Assembly: GCA_036376135.1 (NCBI GenBank)
Contig: DASVAW010000002.1
Coordinates: 1 to 33,779 of the forward strand
Source: Candidatus Polarisedimenticolaceae bacterium
GTDB lineage: Bacteria > Acidobacteriota > Polarisedimenticolia > Polarisedimenticolales > DASRJG01
Direction of reading: 5' to 3'
Length of the DNA: 33,779 bases
The notes beneath the pieces were generated by a model. The model saw only the letters and a list, made by a program, of their open reading frames with translations, was not told where the DNA came from and ran no database searches. Both the position numbers and the translations under genes were made by a program. Positions 23,558-30,471 of the stretch are shown here, in pieces (positions within the stretch are counted from its first letter, which is position 1; every line of letters starts with the position of its first letter).

Positions 23558-25774
23558 ATGAAGCGCGGGTTCGGTGTCCTTTCCCTGCTGGCCCCCCTTC
23601 CGCTCCTCGCCGCCACGGTGACCGGCACGGTGCTCACCCCCGAAGGGTCGCCGCTTCCGGGCGCCCTCGTCGTCGCGCGGAGCGCCGCGGCACCCGCCGT
23701 GGAGGTCCTGAGCGGCGAGCGCGGCGTGTTCCGGTTCTCCGGGCTTCCCGCCGGGGAGGTGATCCTCGAGGCGTCGGTGCCCGGCTACCTCGCGGCGATC
23801 GAGCGCCGGACGCTGTCCGCCGACGATCGCATCGCGGTGGTCCTGCGGATCCCGACCGCGCCGACGGAGGCGGTCACCGTCCGCGCCGACGCCCCGCGCG
23901 GCGGGATCGAGATCCCCGAGATCCGCGAGAGCGCGGCGCGGGACGTGGGGGAGGCGCTCGCGTCCGTGCCCGGCGTGTGGGCGCTGCGCAAGGGAGGCGT
24001 CGCCAACGAGGTCGTCGTCCGCGGCTTCCAGTCCCGGGACCTCAACGTCCTCATCGACGGAGAGCGGGTCTACGGCGCCTGCCCCAACCACATGGACCCG
24101 CCGGCCTTCCACGTGGACTTCGCCGAGGTCGAGCGGATCGAGGTGGGGAAGGGACCGTTCGACGTCCTCCACCAGGGAAGCCTCGGCGGGACCGTGAACG
24201 TCGTCACGCGTCGCCCCGCCCCCGGTTTTGCCGCGCATGCGAACCTCGCCGTGTCGGGGGACGATTACCGGAATCCATCGCTCGCGGCGTCGTACGGCGG
24301 CGAGCGGCTCGCCGTCCTGGGCGGCTGGTCGTATCGCGCCGGGGACGCGTACCGGACCGGGTCGGGGCGGCGGACCACCGAGATCACGAACTACCGCTCC
24401 GATGCGATCGGGGAGCGCGCGTTCGAAGTGGGGACCGCATGGGCGAAATTCGCCGCCCGCCCCGCCGACGGGCACGACCTGGATCTGTCCTGGACCCGGC
24501 AGCAGGCCGACCGCGTCTACTACCCCTACCTGATGATGGACGCGATCTACGACGACACCGACCGCGTGCGCGCCTCCTGGCGCTCGAAGCGGATGCGCGC
24601 GGAGGCCTACTTCACCCGCGTCGACCACTTCATGACCGACACCTGGAGGACCTCCTCGGCGATCCCCGCCGCCACCCTGGGCTGGTCGATGGGGACGCTC
24701 GCGGAGTCGAGGACCTTCGGCGGGCGCGTCGAGGTGCGCGTGGCGGGCTGGACGCTCGGTGCGGAGGGGTACGACCGGTACTGGAACACCGCCACGCGCA
24801 TGGCGGGAACGGCCTACCGGGTCCAGGCGTCCACCCCCGGGGTGACGACGACCGTCGGCGGCCTCTTCGCGGAGCGCGACTTCGACCTCGGCGACGGGAC
24901 CACCCTCGCGGCGGGGGCGCGCCTCGACCGCGCGCGGACCGCGGCCGACGCCTCGATCGCCCCGACCGCGCTCTGGTACGCGGTTCACGGCACGCGTTCG
25001 ACGCAGGCGACCGACACCCTGCCGTCGGCGACGCTGCGCCTGGTCCACCGCAACGAGGACACGGGATTCGAGTCGGCGATCGGCGTCGGGCACGCCGCCC
25101 GCGTCCCCGAGGCGAACGAGCGTTATTACGGCCTCCGGCGCCCGACCTCGGACTGGGTCGGCAACCCGCTCCTCGAGCCGAGCCGCAACACCGGGGTCGA
25201 CGCCTCCGTCGCCAAGCGCTCCGGGCGCGCGTCGGTGGGACTGAGCGTGTACGCGATCCTCGTGGAGGAGTACGCGACGGTCGTGGAGAAGGGGCGCGCC
25301 CGCACCTACGCCGACGTGGACGCCACGATCCTCGGCGGCGAGATCGACGCGGCGGTGACCCTCGCGACGCGCTGGTTCCTGTCGGGGGAGGTCTCGGCCG
25401 TCCGCGGCCGGCAGGAGGCCGACCCCTCGCGCGGGATCACCTCGCGCGACCTGGCCGAGATGCCCCCGCTGCGCGGGCGGCTGGCGCTTCGCTGGAACGG
25501 CCCGGGCGTGTGGGCGGAAGGAGCGTTCGAGGGATCGCTCCGCCAGGACAAGGTCGACACCGACCTCGGGGAGACGCCGACGCCGTCGTACGGCGTTCTC
25601 GGCGTGCGCGCGGGCGCCGCGTGGCGGATGCTGACGTTCACCGTGGGCGTCGCGAACGTCTTCGACCGCGACTATCTCCAGCACCTGTCCTATCAGCGCG
25701 ACCCGTTCCGATCGGGGGTGCGCCTCCCGGAGCCGGGGAGGACCGTGTACGCGAACCTGGGGATGCGGCTCTGA
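23558..25774 (+). CDS. TonB-dependent copper receptor, OprC/NosA-like
   Basis: A 738-aa outer-membrane receptor; start set by GGGAGGA at 23547-23553. Order: signal peptide (1-19), carboxypeptidase-regulatory-like beta domain (20-100), plug domain (about 105-220: VPGVWALRKGG, VVVRGFQSRDLNVLIDG, VERIEVGKGPFDVLHQGSLG, TVNVVTRR), then a beta-barrel ending YANLGMRL. In the plug is YGACPNHMDPP, a CxxxM pair (C175, M179), and in the barrel VDHFMTD, an HxM pair (H357, M359). These match the C143/M147 and H323/M325 copper site known in Pseudomonas OprC, with nearly identical spacing (182 versus 180 residues). Copper uptake is therefore the best call. It is last in the copper unit and ends 2 nt before the inverted-repeat element. 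Confidence 0.93.
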   Translation: MKRGFGVLSLLAPLPLLAATVTGTVLTPEGSPLPGALVVARSAAAPAVEVLSGERGVFRFSGLPAGEVILEASVPGYLAAIERRTLSADDRIAVVLRIPTAPTEAVTVRADAPRGGIEIPEIRESAARDVGEALASVPGVWALRKGGVANEVVVRGFQSRDLNVLIDGERVYGACPNHMDPPAFHVDFAEVERIEVGKGPFDVLHQGSLGGTVNVVTRRPAPGFAAHANLAVSGDDYRNPSLAASYGGERLAVLGGWSYRAGDAYRTGSGRRTTEITNYRSDAIGERAFEVGTAWAKFAARPADGHDLDLSWTRQQADRVYYPYLMMDAIYDDTDRVRASWRSKRMRAEAYFTRVDHFMTDTWRTSSAIPAATLGWSMGTLAESRTFGGRVEVRVAGWTLGAEGYDRYWNTATRMAGTAYRVQASTPGVTTTVGGLFAERDFDLGDGTTLAAGARLDRARTAADASIAPTALWYAVHGTRSTQATDTLPSATLRLVHRNEDTGFESAIGVGHAARVPEANERYYGLRRPTSDWVGNPLLEPSRNTGVDASVAKRSGRASVGLSVYAILVEEYATVVEKGRARTYADVDATILGGEIDAAVTLATRWFLSGEVSAVRGRQEADPSRGITSRDLAEMPPLRGRLALRWNGPGVWAEGAFEGSLRQDKVDTDLGETPTPSYGVLGVRAGAAWRMLTFTVGVANVFDRDYLQHLSYQRDPFRSGVRLPEPGRTVYANLGMRL

Positions 25775-25776
25775 AA

Positions 25777-25952
25777 ATAGGGACAGTCACCGTATTTCGA
25801 CAAATGGGGACAGCAACCTATTTCGCTAACCGTGGAAATAAAAAGGGGGTCGGGATCCCATAACGTGCACCAGGGTTCCCGGCACCCTTCTTACTTCCAC
25901 GGTTAGCGAAATAGGTTGCTGTCCCCATTCGAAATACGGTGACTGTCCCTAT
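25777..25952. repeat. 176-bp inverted-repeat element (REPIN/MITE-like)
   Basis: The left arm 25777-25841 and right arm 25891-25952 are reverse complements apart from a 3-nt CAA insertion (25801-25803) and one substitution. Pairing continues inward at 16 of 20 positions (25840-25859 with 25873-25892), leaving a 13-nt loop. Each arm holds two tandem versions of a motif, AGGGACAGTCACCGTATTTC and GGGGACAGCAACCTATTTC, so there are four in all. The left arm is 29/65 G+C, far below the flanking genes. There is no ORF of its own. The motif and layout recall the non-coding repeats mobilised by REP-associated Y1 (RAYT) transposases, but no transposase is in the window. It separates two converging genes and could act as a bidirectional terminator. 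Confidence 0.85.
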
Positions 25953-26644
25953 CTTCCGTACACCGGCACCAGCGCCCCCCGCGTGACCTCGTTCTGCGGC
26001 GAGGCGAGGAAGACGATCGTCGCGGCGACGGACGGAAGCGTCGCCCACCTCGAAAAGTCCGCCTTGGGCATCGCCGCGCGGTTCGCCTTCGTGTCCATCG
26101 TCGAAGGGACGACGGCGTTGACCCAGATCCCGCGGGGGGCGACCTCCTCGGACAGGGCGAGGGTCATCGCGACGACCGAGGCCTTGCTCATCGTGTAGGC
26201 GATCTTCCCCGCGCCGCGACGGGGCTCGATCCCCGCCTCGGCGGCGACGTTCACGATGCGCCCCCCCGCCGGCAACCTCCTCACCGCCTCGCGGGAGCAA
26301 AGGAAGGCCGAAAGGGTGTTCATCGCGTGCATCCGCCCGAAGTCGGCGAGGGAGGTCTCCTCGAACGGTGCCATCGCGAACCCCCCGGCGCAGTGGATCG
26401 AGCCCCAAAGCACGGGCAGGGAGGCGTAGTACCCGGCGACCTGCGCCTCGACGTCGAGGGAGACCCCCCCCGTCACCCGGACGCGGTCCCGGGTCTCGAA
26501 CTCGAGCTCGTGGGCGGCGGCCTCCCCCCGGACCGGCAGGTGGCAGACCGCTCCCGCCTCGACGAGGGCCCGCACGACGGCGGCGCCGAGCTCCCCCGAG
26601 GCCCCGGTGACCACGACGTTCCGGTTCTCGTAACGGATGTCCAT
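25949..26644 (-). CDS. SDR-family NAD(P)-dependent oxidoreductase with Ser-less catalytic site
   Basis: A 231-aa classical short-chain dehydrogenase. Cofactor loop TGASGELG (13-20), HCAGG (84-88) where NNAG is usual, catalytic Asn in HAMNTLSAF (N109) and YTMSK (Y150, K154). The position of the usual catalytic serine is alanine (VNVAAEAG, A134-A135), a feature shared with dihydropteridine-reductase-like members and some uncharacterised SDRs. The C-terminal GALVPVYGR is typical, but the stop codon (TAG at 25951-25949) and the last base of the final Arg codon belong to the inverted-repeat element, so the original end may have been replaced. GGAGGAG upstream of ATG 26644 is a good ribosome-binding site. 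The substrate is unknown. Confidence 0.9.
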   Translation of the reverse strand: MDIRYENRNVVVTGASGELGAAVVRALVEAGAVCHLPVRGEAAAHELEFETRDRVRVTGGVSLDVEAQVAGYYASLPVLWGSIHCAGGFAMAPFEETSLADFGRMHAMNTLSAFLCSREAVRRLPAGGRIVNVAAEAGIEPRRGAGKIAYTMSKASVVAMTLALSEEVAPRGIWVNAVVPSTMDTKANRAAMPKADFSRWATLPSVAATIVFLASPQNEVTRGALVPVYGR

Positions 26645-26700
26645 TCCCGCTCTCCTCCCGGAGAGTCTAGACTGTCGGCCGGGCCCCGGAGGGTGTTGCG

Positions 26701-27651
26701 ATGCCCGCCAACCTCACCCCCGACTACCACCGCGCCGAGGAGCATTTCCGCTCGGCGAAGACGAACGAGGAGAAGGTCCTCGCCCTCGAGGAGATGCTGC
26801 GCGTCGTCCCCAAGCACAAGGGGACGGACGGGCTGCAGGCCGACCTCAAGGCGCGCCTGGCCAAGCTCCGAAAACAGCCGATGAGCAAGGCGGCGCGGGC
26901 CTCGTTCAGCCACGTCGTCGAGAAGGAAGGGGCGGGGCAGGTGGCGCTCCTGGGCCCTCCGAACTCCGGGAAGTCGTCGCTCGTCGCGGCGCTCACGCAC
27001 GCGACCCCCGAGATCGCCGAGTACCCGTTCACCACGCGCGAGCCGGTACCGGGGATGATGCCGTTCGAGGACGTGCGCATCCAGCTCGTCGACCTCCCGC
27101 CGCTCAACGACGACCACGTCGAGCCGTGGGTGTGGGACATCGCGCGCCGCGCCGACGCGGTCTGGCTCGTGGTGAACGTCGAGGACGGGCTCGACGGGTT
27201 CCTCCATTCCCGCGAGCGGCTCGACGAGAAGGCGATCCGCACCACGCCCCCCGGCGGGGGAGGCAAGCCCGCGCTCGTCGTCGCGACCGGACTCGACCGC
27301 GGGGACGGACCCGACGACCTCGAGATCCTGCGCGAGCTGATGGATCCCGCGTGGCCGCTTTACGGCGTGTCGACGGTGACGAGGGCGGGGCTCGACGTCC
27401 TCGCGAAACGCACCTTCGAGGCGCTCGACGTGATCCGGGTCTACACGAAGCAGCCGGGGAAACCGGCCGACAAGGCGTCCCCGTTCACGCTGCCGCGGGG
27501 GGCGACCGTCGCCGACCTCGCGACGCGGATCCACAACGACCTCGCGGCGGCGATGCACTTCGCGCGCGTATGGGGACCCTCGGTCTTCGACGGGCAGACG
27601 GTGCACGGCGAACACGTCCTCCTCGAGGGGGACGTGGTCGAGATCCACTGA
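26701..27651 (+). CDS. DRG/Obg-like GTPase with TGS domain and degenerate G4
   Basis: A 316-aa protein; GGAGGG at 26688-26693 supports the start. The N-terminal helical region (1-70, with VPKHKGTDGLQADLKARLAK) is followed by a G domain: P-loop GPPNSGKS (85-92), the switch I threonines YPFTTREP (T111/T112), and G3 reduced to VDLPPL (D131, lacking the final Gly of DxxG). The guanine-specifying NKxD is replaced by ATGLD (195-199). The C-terminal TGS domain (about 240-316) runs from VIRVYTKQPG to LEGDVVEIH. The layout matches DRG proteins, translation-associated GTPases of archaea and eukaryotes with some bacterial relatives. The altered G3 and G4 make GTP specificity uncertain. It diverges from the SDR gene across 56 bp. 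Confidence 0.88.
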   Translation: MPANLTPDYHRAEEHFRSAKTNEEKVLALEEMLRVVPKHKGTDGLQADLKARLAKLRKQPMSKAARASFSHVVEKEGAGQVALLGPPNSGKSSLVAALTHATPEIAEYPFTTREPVPGMMPFEDVRIQLVDLPPLNDDHVEPWVWDIARRADAVWLVVNVEDGLDGFLHSRERLDEKAIRTTPPGGGGKPALVVATGLDRGDGPDDLEILRELMDPAWPLYGVSTVTRAGLDVLAKRTFEALDVIRVYTKQPGKPADKASPFTLPRGATVADLATRIHNDLAAAMHFARVWGPSVFDGQTVHGEHVLLEGDVVEIH

Positions 27652-27666
27652 AGCATCGGAGGGCTC

Positions 27667-29796
27667 GTGATCCGCGCCATCGCCGCCTTCTTCATCGCGC
27701 TGCTTGCCGCCGGCGTCGCGGATGCCGCCTGGATCGGCACCGCGCGCAGCGGCGACACGGCCTACTTCCTCTTCGACTCGCCCGCGGAGATCAGGCGGTA
27801 CGACCTGCGGGGCCGGGCGTGGCTCCCGGCGAAGCCGCTCGCCGAGCCCCCCACGGCGCTCGCCGCCTCGGATGGCGCGCTCTTCGTCGCCTTCGGGCGC
27901 CGGGTCTCGCGCTTCGCGCTCGACGTCACCGGAGAGGTTCCGATCCACAACACCGCGACTGACGTCTACGAGCTCGCCGTGGGACCGCGCGCGCTGTACG
28001 TGTTCTCCTGGATCGTGCAGGCCGTGGACCCGTCGACGGGAGCGCTCGTCGACGAGGAGGACTTCTGGTACTCGATGCGCGGCGTCTCGATCGCGCCGAC
28101 GACCGGTCGGATCTTCGGGAGGTCGACCGGGGTCAGCCCTTGCGACGTCGTCCGCGTGAGCCTCGCGGCGGACGGGACCTTCGTCGGACAGACCGACAGC
28201 CCCCATCACGGCGATTTCCCGTGCGCGGGCCGCACGTTCGTGTTCCCGGGCGAGGCGCGCGTGGTCGACGACGCGGGGATCGTCTATACGACGAACGACC
28301 TCCGCTACAACAACAGCTTCGCCGGGGCGTTCGACGACCTCGCGTTCTACGGGGACGTCCCGATCCTCCTGCGAGGCGGCACGCTCACGGCCTACACGAA
28401 CGCGTTCCTTCCGACGGGGAGCTTCGACCTGCCGCGTGCGGCGCACCGGATCTTCGTCGAGGGGGACACGATCTTCTCGTTCTCCGACGGCCCCGGGGAC
28501 CTGGGGGTCGTGACCACTCCCGTCGGGGCCCTTTCTCCTCCCGAGCCGGGGCTGCCCGTGGACCCTCGCGGGCTCGCCTACAGCCCTGATGCCGTGCACC
28601 GCGGCGCCGACGGCGTGATCTACCTCCTCAGCAAGTCGAACCTCAGCGTCTTTCGCTGGTCGATCGCGCTCCGCGACTACCTCGCCACGATCCCGCTCGT
28701 CGAGGCCCCGAGCCACATGGCGTACTCCGCGGAGGGAGGGCGTCTCTACCTCGCCTACCCGCAAGGGGCGATCCGCACCATCCCGGTCGACGGCCCGCTC
28801 GTGGAGTCCCCCTTCGCGAACCTCCCCCAGGCTCCGCTCGGACTGTCGACCGCCGGCGAGTTCGTGTTCGCCTGCGACGGAAGCGGGGCGTGGGCTACCC
28901 ACTGGACCTTCGCTCCCGACGGCGCGCTCGTCTCCCAGGTCGAATGGAACTACTACTCCCGCGAATACACGTGGAGTCCCGCGAACCGCCGGATGTACTT
29001 CTTCCGCGACGACACCTCTCCCAACGACCTTCACTGGGAGTCGATCGACGCCGGCGGGCGAATCACGGGCGAGGGCGAGTCGCCCTACCACGGTGAGGTG
29101 GGCACGCTCGTGCCGATCCGCGTGTCGCCGGACGCGTCGGTCGTCCTGCTCGGCTCCGGGCAGTTGTACGACGGGACGACGCTCGTCCACGCCGACGACC
29201 TCTCGAACAACGTCACCGACGGCGTGTGGCTTGGCGGCGCCCTCTTCACCCTGCGGTTCCTGACGCCGGACACCCAGGTGCAGCGCTGGACGGGGAGTTA
29301 CCTGATCGACGGCTCCTTCCGGCTCCCCGGCGACCCGATTCGGCTGTTCGACGTTGGTGAGGAGCTCCTCGTGATCACGCGGGTGGCCGGCGTCCCGCAA
29401 TTCACCTTCCGTCCCGGGGTCGCCGGGGATACCGACGGAGACGGCGTCCACGACGTGGCCGACAACTGCCCCCGCGTCGAGAACGGCGGGCAGGAGGACG
29501 GCGACGCCGACGCGGTGGGGTCGGCCTGCGACAATTGCGCCGAGACCTCGAACGCGAGCCAGGCGGACTTCGACGCCGACGGGCGGGGGGATGCCTGCGA
29601 AACGGGACGGGCGATCCTGGACGCCGATCTCTCGACGCGGGTCGACGGCGTCGACCTCGCGATGCTCGGCCGGCACTTCGGATCGCCGACGTCGGGGGCA
29701 CCGTACGACGCCCGGGTCGATTTCGACCGGGACGGAGACGTGGACGGCGTGGACCTCAGCCTGCTCGCCGCACAATTCGGGCGGCTGGTCTTCTAG
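27667..29796 (+). CDS. Secreted propeller-like protein with thrombospondin-3 and dockerin-type calcium repeats
   Basis: A 709-aa protein from GTG 27667, preceded by GGAGGG at 27658-27663. The signal peptide (RAIAAFFIALLAAGVADA) is clear. Residues 20-580 contain repeated beta-rich segments such as FSWIVQAVDPSTGAL and RGLAYSPDAVHRGADGVIY that look like propeller blades, though no family is recognised. From 588 come thrombospondin type-3-like calcium motifs (DTDGDGVHDVADNCP, DADAVGSACDNC, DFDADGRGDAC). From about 650 there is a duplicated dockerin-like EF-hand (DADLSTRVDGVDLAMLGRHF; DFDRDGDVDGVDLSLLAAQF). It is probably an extracellular protein, docked or calcium-stabilised. No cohesin is in the window. 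It lies 15 nt after the GTPase stop, converging with the lipoprotein gene across 13 nt. Confidence 0.85.
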   Translation: MIRAIAAFFIALLAAGVADAAWIGTARSGDTAYFLFDSPAEIRRYDLRGRAWLPAKPLAEPPTALAASDGALFVAFGRRVSRFALDVTGEVPIHNTATDVYELAVGPRALYVFSWIVQAVDPSTGALVDEEDFWYSMRGVSIAPTTGRIFGRSTGVSPCDVVRVSLAADGTFVGQTDSPHHGDFPCAGRTFVFPGEARVVDDAGIVYTTNDLRYNNSFAGAFDDLAFYGDVPILLRGGTLTAYTNAFLPTGSFDLPRAAHRIFVEGDTIFSFSDGPGDLGVVTTPVGALSPPEPGLPVDPRGLAYSPDAVHRGADGVIYLLSKSNLSVFRWSIALRDYLATIPLVEAPSHMAYSAEGGRLYLAYPQGAIRTIPVDGPLVESPFANLPQAPLGLSTAGEFVFACDGSGAWATHWTFAPDGALVSQVEWNYYSREYTWSPANRRMYFFRDDTSPNDLHWESIDAGGRITGEGESPYHGEVGTLVPIRVSPDASVVLLGSGQLYDGTTLVHADDLSNNVTDGVWLGGALFTLRFLTPDTQVQRWTGSYLIDGSFRLPGDPIRLFDVGEELLVITRVAGVPQFTFRPGVAGDTDGDGVHDVADNCPRVENGGQEDGDADAVGSACDNCAETSNASQADFDADGRGDACETGRAILDADLSTRVDGVDLAMLGRHFGSPTSGAPYDARVDFDRDGDVDGVDLSLLAAQFGRLVF

Positions 29797-29809
29797 TCGC
29801 GCCGGTGCG

Positions 29810-30340
29810 CTAACTCGCCTCGCCGACCCCGCGCACCACCGCCGTCCCCCGCGCCGTCGCCGACTTGAGGACCTCCCCGCCCTTCTGGTCGTAGATCGTG
29901 AAGGTCCCGCTCATCGAGAACGTGACGCGGTTCCCGCTCACCGACTCGATCGTGACCCACGCCTCCTCGGCGCCCGCGAGCCCGCCCATCCCGACGAAGC
30001 AGAAGTTCGCGTCGTCGCCGTCGCCGGTGAAGTCGACCTTCAGTCGTTCGCCGACGAGGTCGATCGGTTGCTTCACGCTCGCGGGAAGATCGCCGTAGAG
30101 TCCCATCCCCGAGCCGAGCCCGGCGAGGCACTCCTCGTCCTTCGCGCCCGTCGATTCTCCCTCGATGCGGAACCAGGGTTCTTCCCCCGGCTCGAAGGTC
30201 ATCGCGACGCCCCGAAGCGCGTAGGTCGTGCCCTCGAGGACGAGCGACCCCGAACCCCCGGCCTCCCCGACGGAGGCCCCGGAGCCGGAGCAGGCGGCCG
30301 TCAGGAGCAGCGCGGTCGAAAGCCAGACGAATCGATGCAT
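29810..30340 (-). CDS. Small predicted lipoprotein of unknown function
   Basis: A 176-aa protein from ATG 30340, chosen because GGGAGGG lies just upstream and the sequence begins with a lipoprotein signal (HRFVWLSTALLLTAAC, Cys 17). The lipobox TAAC lacks the favoured Leu at -3. The mature part starts with a Gly/Ser-rich linker (SGSGASVGEAGGSGS) and continues as a beta-rich domain of about 140 residues (SLVLEGTTYALRG, KVDFTGDGDDANFCFVG, RVTFSMSGTFTIYDQKGGEV). No family is recognised. It has its own promoter candidate at 30363-30391 and diverges from the radical SAM gene. Confidence 0.8.
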   Translation of the reverse strand: MHRFVWLSTALLLTAACSGSGASVGEAGGSGSLVLEGTTYALRGVAMTFEPGEEPWFRIEGESTGAKDEECLAGLGSGMGLYGDLPASVKQPIDLVGERLKVDFTGDGDDANFCFVGMGGLAGAEEAWVTIESVSGNRVTFSMSGTFTIYDQKGGEVLKSATARGTAVVRGVGEAS

Positions 30341-30362
30341 GGGGCCCTCCCGGGATGCAGGG

Positions 30363-30391
30363 AATATGGGCGCCGATCGGCGGAGCGTCCA
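30363..30391 (-). promoter_or_regulatory. Lipoprotein promoter with a palindrome in its spacer
   Basis: On the minus strand: -35 TGGACG (30391-30386), a 17-bp spacer and -10 CATATT (30368-30363), each matching consensus at 4 of 6 positions. A perfect 12-bp palindrome CGCCGATCGGCG (30371-30382) fills the spacer, where a bound repressor or activator would contact the promoter directly. The leader to ATG 30340 is about 16 nt and holds the GGGAGGG ribosome-binding site. Confidence 0.45.
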
Positions 30392-30471
30392 ACCCGGGCC
30401 TTGCGGCGCCTCCATGGAAGTGTTTCCTTGGGATCGGACGGCCCCGCGGGGCTCGTGGAAAGGTGGGCGCC

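Noticed and set aside
26664-26673. Palindrome AGTCTAGACT as a shared divergent -10 region
   Set aside because: TAGACT occurs on both strands, but no -35-like sequence is found at 16-18 bp on either side.
26473-29775. Minus-strand open frame of 1100 codons
   Set aside because: It runs antisense to the GTPase and dockerin-type genes, both of which have clear signatures, and its own translation shows no domain.
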